Origin: Fibrella aquatilis
Lineage (GTDB): Bacteria > Bacteroidota > Bacteroidia > Cytophagales > Spirosomataceae
Length of the DNA stretch: 64,000 bases
Direction: 5' to 3'
NCBI RefSeq assembly: GCF_017353255.1
Contig: NZ_JAFMYU010000005.1
Coordinates: 62,001 to 126,000, forward strand
The number at the start of each line of letters is the position of its first letter. Position 1 is the first letter of the stretch. The position numbers and the translations under genes were made by a program. The notes under the pieces were generated by a model. The model saw nothing but the letters and a program-made list of their open reading frames with translations. It did no database searches and was not told the DNA's origin. Of this stretch, positions 35,758 to 43,746 are shown in pieces.

Positions 35758-36489
35758 TTATAACGTAGAGCTAAATTCTTTGGCTAAAAAATAGCCATTC
35801 CAAACGACGTACCCTGCGAACACATAGTCGTGTGCTACAAGCCGGCTATATATATCGTTAACTTCTGGATTTGACAGGTCAAAATTGTGCATTTCAATAA
35901 CAATAAGTTTAGGCCTGTATTTGTGTAAATCAATCGAACTAAGCACTGGGTAATCATGACCCTCTACATCAATTGAAAGTAAGTCAATAGAAAAGCCTGG
36001 AGGTAATGTTTCGGAAACTATTGAATCCAAAGTGCGCGTTACAACCATTGATTTATTTTTGATAGATTGACTTTGCACATTTTTAACATAAAAATCATTA
36101 TCTATAGTACTAATTTCATCCATGGCAAACTCGTAAAAAACCACTTCTTTAATTTCATTAGATACGGCAGCACAAACTTGTATGTCGTTTTTTCGGAGTG
36201 AGCGATGCATGTCAACCATTTTTTTACTAGCATCAACTGTGATGCCTCGCCAACCCCGCCTATACAATTTGAATGTGTTCGAGTGCTGTATTGCTTCATT
36301 ACAACCCACCTCTATATAGAAACCTATTGGTATATTCTTTAGTATACTATTAATGATTATGTCTTCGCCTGTTTGTGAGTAGGCATAGTATGAATCATTG
36401 CATAATAGCTTGCGGGCAAGCTCTAGTAAAGAAAATCTAATGGCATCAAGCAGGGAAAACTGTTTAAAAAGAGTCTGGATGGTTGTCAT
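35758..36489 (-). CDS. FkbM-family methyltransferase
   Basis: 243 residues from the ATG at 36489 (MTTIQTLFKQF); a TTG eight codons upstream is less likely. The SAM-binding motif is FYIEVGCNEA, acidic ribose-binding Asp in GITVDASKKM, and the FkbM signature DLLSIDVEGHDYPVL. FkbM enzymes O-methylate hydroxyl groups of sugars and secondary metabolites. Here it probably methylates a sugar of the polymer. It is the second methyltransferase of the locus, lying 32 nt after wzx. Confidence 0.85.
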   Translation of the reverse strand: MTTIQTLFKQFSLLDAIRFSLLELARKLLCNDSYYAYSQTGEDIIINSILKNIPIGFYIEVGCNEAIQHSNTFKLYRRGWRGITVDASKKMVDMHRSLRKNDIQVCAAVSNEIKEVVFYEFAMDEISTIDNDFYVKNVQSQSIKNKSMVVTRTLDSIVSETLPPGFSIDLLSIDVEGHDYPVLSSIDLHKYRPKLIVIEMHNFDLSNPEVNDIYSRLVAHDYVFAGYVVWNGYFLAKEFSSTL

Positions 36490-36521
36490 GTTGAAATACT
36501 TTAAGCCAAACAAATAAGAAG

Positions 36522-37856
36522 CTAACCTCTAAATGACTTCAATGTAAGAAAGTTTGTAAACGATTGAGTCTGCATGGCAAATATAAACTTGGCCTTTGTA
36601 TAAAAAAAATTGAGAAAGTATGCAGATAGAGAATATGCAATGAGAGTAGCTACGGAAGCACCCAAAGCGCCGAATCGTGGAATCAACCAAATGTTAAGCA
36701 AAACATTAACAAATGCACCTATAATTGTTTTAACCAAAATAAATTTTTGTAAATTTTCGATAACCATAAGATTACTTATGCCAACACCTGTAAATACGAA
36801 AACTCCACTCCATATATGAACACTGAGTATAGGTGCTACACCAGTATATTGCTCACCAAAGATAAAATATACTAAAGAAGAAGAAAACATAGATATAAAT
36901 ATAGAAATTATAATACTGATGAACGACAGTATATTAATTAATTTTTGGTATAGTGCTAAGAAGTTCTTTCTATCTGAATCATAATATTTGGCAATATTAG
37001 GGTAGAAAGACGCTGTAATGGCAATTGCTATGAAATACCACACTTCAGACAAACGTAAGGCAGCAGTATAATAGCCTATCTCATGATCGGTAGACAACGA
37101 CTTAATCATGAATTGATCGATCTTCATGTAAATAAAAACGAAAAACTCAGACAACATAATCGGCCATGATTGGCTTGACAGTTTTTTTATTATTCTGAGA
37201 TCGATTTCTTTGATAATATCAAAAATATTTGCTTCTAAAGCGGTACGAACAACAATCAACGTGAGGATGTAAGATATCAGTAATTCAATAAAATTAATCA
37301 TAACGAAATATATAATATCTAGTTTATTTATGATTGCATATATTCTAAAGATAGAAGTTGTAAACAGTGCTAACGATTTAACTATAACGGATAATTTAGC
37401 TCTGGATCTAGCTTGAAAATAGGTATCGATAGCCTCAGAACTTTGAAATATTAAAACGGAGCCAGTAATATTAATAATTACAAATAAAACATCATTAGAA
37501 TAATTTAGAATATAATTAGCTAGAAATGACATCAAATAAGTTAGACAACCTATTGTGAATTTTATATAGACCCCTCCGCTGACTAATTTACGTTGCTTTA
37601 ATAGGTCACCAGCAGCAGCTGTGTATTCTATCATCAATATGTTATTTAAACCAAAGCCTGCTATAGATAAAAAAATTGTGGGGAATAATATTGCGTAATT
37701 TAAGATGCCAAACTGCTCGGGACCTAAATAGCGGGCCAGCCAGATACCAACCAAAAGGCTGGTGGCCATACGGAAAATTTTGTCGAAGAACATCCATCCT
37801 GCATTGCGCAAACTAAGTCGTATTTGGCTGGAGGATAACTTTTGGAGAATGTTCAC
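36522..37856 (-). CDS. Wzx-like polysaccharide flippase
   Basis: A 444-residue membrane protein of the MOP superfamily with about 12 hydrophobic helices. The N-terminal segment LRNAGWMFFDKIFRMATSLLVGIWLARYLGPEQFGILNY is split over the first helix and is typical of Wzx flippases, as is the GLGASVATLIAY-like stretch (GALGASVATLIAYSLSAYF) near the end. It flips lipid-linked repeat units across the inner membrane. The start used is GTG at 37856; no better ATG precedes the first helix. It follows the Wzz gene by 28 nt. Confidence 0.9.
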   Translation of the reverse strand: MNILQKLSSSQIRLSLRNAGWMFFDKIFRMATSLLVGIWLARYLGPEQFGILNYAILFPTIFLSIAGFGLNNILMIEYTAAAGDLLKQRKLVSGGVYIKFTIGCLTYLMSFLANYILNYSNDVLFVIINITGSVLIFQSSEAIDTYFQARSRAKLSVIVKSLALFTTSIFRIYAIINKLDIIYFVMINFIELLISYILTLIVVRTALEANIFDIIKEIDLRIIKKLSSQSWPIMLSEFFVFIYMKIDQFMIKSLSTDHEIGYYTAALRLSEVWYFIAIAITASFYPNIAKYYDSDRKNFLALYQKLINILSFISIIISIFISMFSSSLVYFIFGEQYTGVAPILSVHIWSGVFVFTGVGISNLMVIENLQKFILVKTIIGAFVNVLLNIWLIPRFGALGASVATLIAYSLSAYFLNFFYTKAKFIFAMQTQSFTNFLTLKSFRG

Positions 37857-37884
37857 GATGAGAGGCCGTTAATACAGGCCTGAT

Positions 37885-38958
37885 TTATACGCTTCTAAAC
37901 GTGCGTAGACCAACAACAATCAGGCCGACGAAGAGGCCTAGTATTGTAGCAATCAATATAATCACCGTACGCTTCGGCGCACTTTTCTTTAAAGGAATCT
38001 GGGCGGGTTCCAGTATCTTGAAGACGGGAGTATCTTGCTGTACTTTGATCTTGGCCATTTCTGACTGTTTCGACAGAGCATTGTAGAGGTCCTGCGCTAA
38101 AATGAATTCGGCCTGAATTCGTTGCTCTTCAATTTTGGCAGTGTTCAAATAAACACTTCGGTTTTGGTCGCGGTAGGCCGAGAGGGCGTATTCTGCCTGT
38201 TGGTAACGTTGTTTGGCAGCGGCTACCTGCTTTGTCAGAAAATCAACTTCCATTCGGGCCTTCTCGGTGCGATAGCCAGTGACGTAGTCAGTGAGGTAGG
38301 CGAGGGTTTGCTGGGTGGTTGCTGCCGCCACAACCGGATCAGGCATGGTCGCGCTGATGGTTAGCACCCCCGATTTTTTGTCGTACGCCCCGGTCACTCT
38401 GGCCAAAATGGTTTTGGTAAGTTCATCCTGCTGCTTGGTCAGGCGTAAAGCCCCCGTATTGGGTCCGAAACTAAGGCCCGCAGTTGAGTCGGCTGAACTT
38501 GACAAGAGGCGGCTGAACCAACTCGGCTCGTTTTTGGCTTCCAGATACGCTTCCAAGGATTGCGTTTTTTTAAACTCTTTGGAATAAACGGGCTGTTTGG
38601 CCACAGCCAACGCAAAGGGAACGCTCTGTAACACAGTAGGGTACAGCTCAGGCCGGACGGCATCTGCGTTGCCGCCCAGGCTATTGATGTCGATACCCGC
38701 CAGGCCAGCCAGTGAACTCAAACCACCCATATTTCCGCCACTTTTAGCCTGAATTTCGGGCAGCAGCGTTACCTGCGAGGTGTATTCATTGGGTTTATTA
38801 AAGGCATAAAGCGCTCCCAGCAGTCCGCCAATCAATGCCCCAATCAGCATGGCCCGGCGGCTACGTTTCAGGAAGGCAAGAATGTCGGCTAGTGTCAAGG
38901 TGAACACCACATCGTCGTCCTCATGCCCAATTGGTCGGTGCTGCTCTGTAACAGACAT
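37885..38958 (-). CDS. Wzz-type chain-length determinant/exporter
   Basis: A 357-residue polysaccharide co-polymerase. Two membrane helices (about 37-56 and 330-352) enclose a periplasmic part with long coiled coils (about 215-300). TSQVTLLPEIQ begins the conserved Wzz domain, and a proline-rich EPAQIPLKKSAPKRT precedes the second helix. It lacks the C-terminal BY-kinase found in Wzc-type proteins. It sets polymer length and links polymerase to the outer-membrane exporter. It is 5 nt after the wza-like gene, so the two are coupled. Confidence 0.9.
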   Translation of the reverse strand: MSVTEQHRPIGHEDDDVVFTLTLADILAFLKRSRRAMLIGALIGGLLGALYAFNKPNEYTSQVTLLPEIQAKSGGNMGGLSSLAGLAGIDINSLGGNADAVRPELYPTVLQSVPFALAVAKQPVYSKEFKKTQSLEAYLEAKNEPSWFSRLLSSSADSTAGLSFGPNTGALRLTKQQDELTKTILARVTGAYDKKSGVLTISATMPDPVVAAATTQQTLAYLTDYVTGYRTEKARMEVDFLTKQVAAAKQRYQQAEYALSAYRDQNRSVYLNTAKIEEQRIQAEFILAQDLYNALSKQSEMAKIKVQQDTPVFKILEPAQIPLKKSAPKRTVIILIATILGLFVGLIVVGLRTFRSV

Positions 38959-38963
38959 AGGCG

Positions 38964-41354
38964 TTATCGACTGAGGTTAATAATGATGGTGGTCAACGTA
39001 GCCGCCAATGTGCCAATCAACGAGAACATACCGATTCGTTCCGTTGGGCTTAATTCTCTGGTCTCCAGCGGTTTGATTGGTACAATAATGACAGACCCAG
39101 GTTGAACTTTGGGGTGTAGCCGAAAGAAAAGGAATCGCTCTGTGCGGTCCTTGCGGCCATTAGGATAGATAACGTAAGAACGACTAACCCGGGCATTTTC
39201 TGTATAACCTCCTGACAAAGCTATGTAGTCGCGAAGCGTTAAGCCTTGTTCAAAGCTTACGGTTGACGGGTTGAGCACACCTCCACGTACTTCGACGAGA
39301 TCAGACCGGCGGGGTATCAGCAGGGTATCGCGGTTCTGGAGAAGCAGGTTGCCTTCAACTTTTGGATTGTCAATTACGGCTGCAATGTTGGTGCCCACCA
39401 CCTGGCTATTACGAATAAACTGTGCGCCCGGCAAATAGGCATCTTGCTTAAGGCCGCCTGCCCGCTGAATTAGATCGGCGATGCGTTCGGTGCGGCTCAG
39501 GATAGCATAAAGGCCGGGGTGCATCACTTCGCCGTTTACAAAAACTTGCTGTTGGGGTTCGTAAAAAGGCTGGGTGCGCACGTAGACAATGTCGAACGGC
39601 TGAAGAACGAAACGGGCGTCGGCTTCATTCAATTGCAATGACCGGTCGAGCGAGAAGCGGTAAATCTCGGTATTGGTTTTGCCCGACGTGGTGTCGCCTC
39701 GCAAGCGCCGGGCAATTTCAACGCGGCTGGCGGTGGCTCCCTCCTGAAACCCACCTGCCAGGGTGATGAGGTCAGAAACAGTCATGTTGCTGGCAAAACT
39801 GAACGTATCGGGCCTGTTTACGGCACCTTCGATGGTGACGAAATACGCTTCGCGCAGATTGCGGATCGACTGCACCACCACGCTATCCTGCCGATGCAAC
39901 GAAATGTCGGGGGTTTGTCCACCCAGCAGGCTTTTCAAATCAAACGGAATGACCTCGGTTTCGCTATTGTCACGTTCGCGGAAAATGGTGGCTCGGTTGG
40001 TGAATGCATCTTTTTGAAGGCCGTCGGCCCGCCGAATCAACTCACCTACGGTGGTCAGGCCGGGTTCAAGGGCGTAGTCGCCGGGGCGCATGACCGCACC
40101 AACAATCTGGACGCGGTTTTCGTAGCGGTTCAGGATGCGGCCAATGGTAAACCGGTCGCCACGTTGGGGCAGAAACTTGGCAAATTCGTCGGGGGTGAGG
40201 TTGATCACCTGCCGTTCCTTAGCGGTATTGCGCCGCACCGATACCGAGGCAGTGTAAGCTTCGTCGGTGAAACCGCCCGCAAAATTCAGTAGTGTCTGAA
40301 AGGTTTCGCCGGGCAGCAGCTCAAAGAGGTAAGGGCGGCGTACTTCACCCTGCATGTCTACGCGGGTTTGGTATTCGGCCACCCGGATGACGTCCTGGTC
40401 CTGCAACCGGATATTGTCGCGCTGATCGGCGCGGAGCAAAAAGTCGTATAGATCAATGGTGCGCACTACGCGGTTGCCCCGGATCACCTGAATACGTCGG
40501 AACGAACCCGTCTCGGGGTTTGGGCCACCCGCCTGATACAGCGCGTTGAAGGCTGACCCCAGCGAAGAGACCGTATAGGTGCCGGGCCGGACTACCTCAC
40601 CCACCAGCGTGACCCGGATGCTGCGAATTTTGCCTATCGACGCCGAGGCGTAGGTGCCGCTGCCCGCTGTACCGAGGTCTTTAAACCCACCTTGCTTCAA
40701 CCGGGCAATGATACGCTGCTCGGCCTGTTCGACAGTGAGGCCGCTGACCTGAACGGGTGCCAGGTTAGGAATCTTCACGGTGCCTTCGGGGGTAACGCGC
40801 AGCTTGAAATTTTCAGACGAAGCACCGTAAATGTCCAGCAGAATCTCATCGTCGGGGCCAACGATATAGTTGCGGGGGGTGGCAATACGAATATCAGGTT
40901 CAAACGACAAACCGGCGTTTTGAAATAGCGAGGCCCCAAACACCCGGCTCCGGCGTATGCCCGATGAATCTGTCCGGGGAAGGCCGAGGGTATCGGCCCG
41001 GCGCGAAAGGCCCCCTGGCGAGGTGCGCACTACGCTGGTATCAGTGGCACTGCTTCGTTGGTTGTTTCGCCCGCCCTGTGCCCTGATCTGGGTAATGCGC
41101 CGCCGCATTTTGGTAATGTCATCAAGCGTGTACCCCTGCGACATGGCGGCGTTTTCAATCTGGGCTTCGTTAAGTCCGCTAGCTTGGGCGCGACGATAAA
41201 ATTCGGCCACCTGATCATCGGAAAGCTGATCGGCCCGCGACTGAGCCAAGGCTGGCAGGTTGCTCACTAGTATAAGCAACGCGCTGACAATCAGGTGAAT
41301 CCGGATGGATGAAAAACAGGACAAAAAACGAAATAAAATGGTTGTTACGGACAT
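38964..41354 (-). CDS. Wza-type outer-membrane polysaccharide export protein
   Basis: 796 residues from the ATG at 41354. A longer frame to 41510 exists but would run into the upstream dehydratase gene and delay the signal peptide, so it is rejected. The signal peptide ends LPALAQS. Residues about 155-250 are the polysaccharide export domain (YIVGPDDEILLDIYGASSEN), then several SLBB repeats (GEVVRPGTYTVSS, GAVMRPGDYALEP, GAVNRPDTFSFAS, GEVMHPGLYAIL). A last hydrophobic helix is near the C-terminus. Such long multi-SLBB forms are normal in Bacteroidota. It forms the outer-membrane/periplasmic export channel with the adjacent Wzz. Confidence 0.92.
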   Translation of the reverse strand: MSVTTILFRFLSCFSSIRIHLIVSALLILVSNLPALAQSRADQLSDDQVAEFYRRAQASGLNEAQIENAAMSQGYTLDDITKMRRRITQIRAQGGRNNQRSSATDTSVVRTSPGGLSRRADTLGLPRTDSSGIRRSRVFGASLFQNAGLSFEPDIRIATPRNYIVGPDDEILLDIYGASSENFKLRVTPEGTVKIPNLAPVQVSGLTVEQAEQRIIARLKQGGFKDLGTAGSGTYASASIGKIRSIRVTLVGEVVRPGTYTVSSLGSAFNALYQAGGPNPETGSFRRIQVIRGNRVVRTIDLYDFLLRADQRDNIRLQDQDVIRVAEYQTRVDMQGEVRRPYLFELLPGETFQTLLNFAGGFTDEAYTASVSVRRNTAKERQVINLTPDEFAKFLPQRGDRFTIGRILNRYENRVQIVGAVMRPGDYALEPGLTTVGELIRRADGLQKDAFTNRATIFRERDNSETEVIPFDLKSLLGGQTPDISLHRQDSVVVQSIRNLREAYFVTIEGAVNRPDTFSFASNMTVSDLITLAGGFQEGATASRVEIARRLRGDTTSGKTNTEIYRFSLDRSLQLNEADARFVLQPFDIVYVRTQPFYEPQQQVFVNGEVMHPGLYAILSRTERIADLIQRAGGLKQDAYLPGAQFIRNSQVVGTNIAAVIDNPKVEGNLLLQNRDTLLIPRRSDLVEVRGGVLNPSTVSFEQGLTLRDYIALSGGYTENARVSRSYVIYPNGRKDRTERFLFFRLHPKVQPGSVIIVPIKPLETRELSPTERIGMFSLIGTLAATLTTIIINLSR

Positions 41355-41425
41355 ACCAATCGGCCAGGAAGCCACCAATAAGGCCGCAAAGCTACGACCC
41401 TTTACCCAAAAAATTGCCCCATTGG

Positions 41426-42400
41426 CTAAGCCGGCTGGGGTTGCTGCCGTACCCGAATGGCGTCGACCATGAGCCGGGCCACGTCGTCCATCTGGTGACT
41501 GGCCGACCAACCCAATTGCCGACGGGCTTTAATGGGGTAGGCGTGGCCTTCGGCAATGTCGGTGGGGCGGTAGAATTGCGTGTCGGTGCTGACGTGGTCT
41601 TTCCAGTTGAGGTCAAGCTGCGCAAAAACGGCTTGGATAAAATCACGCAGGGTATGGGTATGGCCGGTAGCAATTACGTAGTCGTCGGCCTGATCTTGTT
41701 GCAACATCCGCCACATGGCATCTACATAGTCGGGTGCCCAGCCCCAGTCGCGGGCAATGTCGATGTTGCCCAATTTGAGAGTTTCGCCGCTGCCCCCGGC
41801 AATGCGGCAGGCGGTGGCGACGATCTTCTGCGTCACAAACCGTTCGGGCCGAAGGGGTGACTCATGGTTAAACAGAATGCCCGTTGAGGCGTGGAGTGAG
41901 TAGGCTTCGCGGTAGTTGGCTACCTGCCAGAAGGCGGCGGCTTTGGCCACACCGTAGGGGCTGCGTGGCCGAAAGGGCGTCTGCTCGTCGGCAGCCAGGC
42001 TGCCGGTGTCGCCAAAGCATTCGCTGGAACCCGCATTATAGAATCGGATGGGCTGTTCACTAAACCGGATGGATTCGAGCAGGTTAAGGGTGCCCACGCT
42101 GATACTTTCCAGTGTTTCCACGGGCTGGTCGAACGATAAGCTTACTGAACTTTGGCCGGCCAGGTTATAGACTTCATCTGGTTTTACTTTCAACAATGTT
42201 TGCAGCACCGACCGGAAATCGTGGATATTTATGGATAGCAAGTTTACCGACTGCCTGATGCCCAGGCGCTCGAGGTTCCGAAACGACGACATCTGTGCAT
42301 CGCGTGAACCACCATATACGGTATAGCCTTTTTCGAGAAGAAGTTTAGCCAGATAGGCACCATCCTGTCCTGAAACGCCACAAATCAAGGCTGTTTTCAT
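41426..42400 (-). CDS. GDP-mannose 4,6-dehydratase-like SDR enzyme
   Basis: 324 residues from the ATG at 42400, which places [18 protein letters not shown] at the N-terminus. This is an extended short-chain dehydrogenase with the nucleotide-binding GxxGxxG form GVSGQDG. The catalytic Ser/Glu pair is in NAGSSECFGD and the Tyr-xxx-Lys in SPYGVAKAAA. The NHESPLRPERFVTQKI and IARDWGWAPDYVDAM segments are typical of Gmd. It differs from the canonical Gmd at 59842 in lacking the Arg-rich loop after the first helix, so it may be a GDP-mannose dehydratase variant or a related GDP-hexose enzyme. It ends the polysaccharide locus. Confidence 0.85.
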   Translation of the reverse strand: MKTALICGVSGQDGAYLAKLLLEKGYTVYGGSRDAQMSSFRNLERLGIRQSVNLLSINIHDFRSVLQTLLKVKPDEVYNLAGQSSVSLSFDQPVETLESISVGTLNLLESIRFSEQPIRFYNAGSSECFGDTGSLAADEQTPFRPRSPYGVAKAAAFWQVANYREAYSLHASTGILFNHESPLRPERFVTQKIVATACRIAGGSGETLKLGNIDIARDWGWAPDYVDAMWRMLQQDQADDYVIATGHTHTLRDFIQAVFAQLDLNWKDHVSTDTQFYRPTDIAEGHAYPIKARRQLGWSASHQMDDVARLMVDAIRVRQQPQPA

Positions 42401-42467
42401 AAGTTCTTGGTCTATTGATACAGTAAAGATAATGGCTTGCAAGGACCTTGCCACGTCTGGTTTGTGG

Positions 42468-42498
42468 TTGGAGTTTCGGGCGGGGTACCGTAATTTTG
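42468..42498 (+). promoter_or_regulatory. Consensus Bacteroidota promoter of the his operon
   Basis: TTG at 42468-42470, exactly 20 nt, then TAATTTTG at 42491-42498, a full match to TAnnTTTG. Transcription should start near 42503, giving a leader of about 140 nt before hisH. The gap 42401-42467 shows nothing else. Confidence 0.65.
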
Positions 42499-42502
42499 GC
42501 CT

Positions 42503-42553
42503 ATGCTTATTCGCTCAGCCAGCCATTACGTCCACGTAACCTTCGTTGCTTAA
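42503..42553 (+). CDS. Possible histidine leader peptide
   Basis: A 16-codon frame, ATG at 42503 to TAA at 42551-42553. It reads MLIRSASHYVHVTFVA, with His at codons 8 and 11. It starts at or very near the predicted transcription start, so translation would be nearly leaderless. It is followed by a terminator-like hairpin before hisH. Two His in 16 codons is modest beside the run of seven in E. coli HisL, so this is a candidate and not a firm gene. Confidence 0.35.
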   Translation: MLIRSASHYVHVTFVA

Positions 42554-42595
42554 CGCAGAACGACGAGTTGGCTTTGTGATTGTACCACATTATCT

Positions 42596-42626
42596 AGCCC
42601 GGTTCTGTTCAGGAGCCGGGCTTTTT
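42596..42626 (+). terminator. Attenuator-like terminator upstream of hisH
   Basis: AGCCCGG (42596-42602) pairs with CCGGGCT (42616-42622), extended inward by further G-U and A-U/G-C pairs, and five T residues follow. No plus-strand gene lies upstream, so it cannot end one. It sits between the his promoter and hisH, as expected for an attenuator. CAGAAC at 42556-42561 is complementary to GTTCTG at 42602-42607 in the terminator and could form part of an antiterminator. Confidence 0.6.
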
Positions 42627-42643
42627 GTTGCTCTATCATACAT

Positions 42644-43225
42644 ATGACAGTCATTATAAAGTACAACGCTGGAAACGTGCAGTCGGTGATGTACGCGCTG
42701 GAACGAATCGGGGCCAGCTATACGCTCACTGACGACGAGACCACTATCCGGTCTGCCGACAAGGTGATTTTCCCCGGCGTGGGTGAGGCGAGCACCGCCA
42801 TGGCCTACTTGCGCGAACGCGGACTGGACAAGCTGATTCCCAGCCTGAAACAGCCTGTATTGGGTACTTGTGTGGGCATGCAGCTTATGTGCCGCCACTC
42901 GGAAGAAAACGACACAACTTGCATGGGCATCTTCGATATCGACGTGCGGCGGTTTCCGGCGGCGGCGGGAAAAGTGCCCCACACAGGCTGGAACAGCCTG
43001 CACAGTTTGCGCGGCCCCCTAACCGAAGGCATTCCGCCCGAGGCCTACGTTTATTTCGTACACAGCTACGCCGCCGACGTGTGCCCCGACACCACCGCCG
43101 TCTGCGACTATGGTCGTCCATTCAGCGCGATGCTCCAGAAAGACAACTTCTACGCCGCCCAGTTCCACGCCGAAATCAGCGGTAACGTGGGGCAGCTGAT
43201 ACTGGAAAACTTCCTGACATTGTAG
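42644..43225 (+). CDS. hisH: Imidazole glycerol phosphate synthase, glutaminase subunit
   Basis: A 193-residue class I glutamine amidotransferase that supplies ammonia to HisF for histidine (and purine AICAR) synthesis. The oxyanion strand is FPGVGEAS, the nucleophile Cys is in LGTCVGMQLMC, and the His/Glu pair of the triad is in AAQFHAEISGNVG. The usual text there is FHPEKS; here Pro is Ala and Lys is Ile, but His and Glu are kept. Length is normal. It is the first structural gene after a candidate attenuator. hisG, D, C and B are not in the window. Confidence 0.95.
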   Translation: MTVIIKYNAGNVQSVMYALERIGASYTLTDDETTIRSADKVIFPGVGEASTAMAYLRERGLDKLIPSLKQPVLGTCVGMQLMCRHSEENDTTCMGIFDIDVRRFPAAAGKVPHTGWNSLHSLRGPLTEGIPPEAYVYFVHSYAADVCPDTTAVCDYGRPFSAMLQKDNFYAAQFHAEISGNVGQLILENFLTL

Positions 43226-43228
43226 AAA

Positions 43229-43743
43229 CGAGAAGTGAGAAGCAAGAAACAAGATGTACTGTAGCTTGCGGCGTACTTAACCGTTTTTAACCAATGCAAA
43301 ATCATAACTTCAAAAATTTGAAAGCCTGGCAGTTAAGTCGGTCTCTGGTAAAAGCGGTCTATGAATTAACAGCTACGTTCCCATCTGATGAGCGTTACGG
43401 AATCTGTTCTCAAATGCGGCGGGCGGCTATATCCATACCGTCTAACATTGCGGAGGGATCAGGCCGGACAGATAAAGATTTTCATCAGTTTCTATCGATG
43501 AGTTTATCATCCGCTTACGAATTAGAAACCCAGTTAATCTTGTCTGCTGACCTCAATCTAATATCGTCAACTGACTTGGAAACCCTGTCTTTACAGATTC
43601 AGGAAGTACAGCGTGTTGTCTACGGCTTCCAGCGAAAGTTATCGGCAACATTTCTCGGCTCCTTCTTTCTTCCCATCCCACTTCTGAAAAGTCTGTTAAG
43701 ACGTAGCCTGATCTTGTCTCTTGCCTCTCACATCTTGCCTCTC
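43229..43743. repeat. Inverted-repeat arms enclosing the four-helix-bundle gene
   Basis: The left arm at 43229-43255 (CGAGAAGTGAGAAGCAAG and onward to ACAAGAT) faces the right arm at 43711-43743. 43236-43255 pairs with 43711-43730 at 18 of 20 positions, and a weaker inner pairing (GCGTACTTAAC with GTTAAGACGTAGC) extends it. The right arm reversed shares about 30 positions with the palindrome at 54495-54636 (GAGRAGCAAGATGTGAG, then AAGAGACAAGATCA). The enclosed ORF thus occupies the loop of a large stem, and the whole sits between hisH and hisA. Confidence 0.75.
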
Positions 43744-43746
43744 TAA
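43294..43746 (+). CDS. Four-helix-bundle protein (23S rRNA intervening-sequence protein family)
   Basis: A 150-residue protein. Residues 1-117 are the four-helix-bundle/S23 family domain: FKNLKAWQLSRSLVKAVYEL, then the signature QMRRAAISIPSNIAEGSGR at 40-58, and DFHQFLSMSLSSAYELETQL. The family includes proteins encoded inside 23S rRNA intervening sequences and the Avd accessory protein of diversity-generating retroelements; its biochemical role is likely nucleic acid binding, but unproven for free-standing copies. Residues about 118-150 are a non-conserved tail, the last 13 of which are simply the translated right arm of the flanking inverted repeat. The stop overlaps the hisA start as TAATG. 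It is an intruder in the his operon. Confidence 0.88.
   Translation: MQNHNFKNLKAWQLSRSLVKAVYELTATFPSDERYGICSQMRRAAISIPSNIAEGSGRTDKDFHQFLSMSLSSAYELETQLILSADLNLISSTDLETLSLQIQEVQRVVYGFQRKLSATFLGSFFLPIPLLKSLLRRSLILSLASHILPL

Noticed and set aside
41355-41510. N-terminal extension of the Wza-type gene
   Set aside because: It has no ATG, overlaps the upstream dehydratase gene, and would bury the signal peptide.
42596-42626. Ordinary intergenic terminator
   Set aside because: It has a T-run only in the plus direction, and no plus-strand gene lies upstream that it could terminate, so an attenuator role for hisH is the better reading.
43294-43746. Possible diversity-generating retroelement because the Avd protein is of the same family
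   Set aside because: There is no reverse transcriptase, template repeat or variable repeat anywhere in the window.
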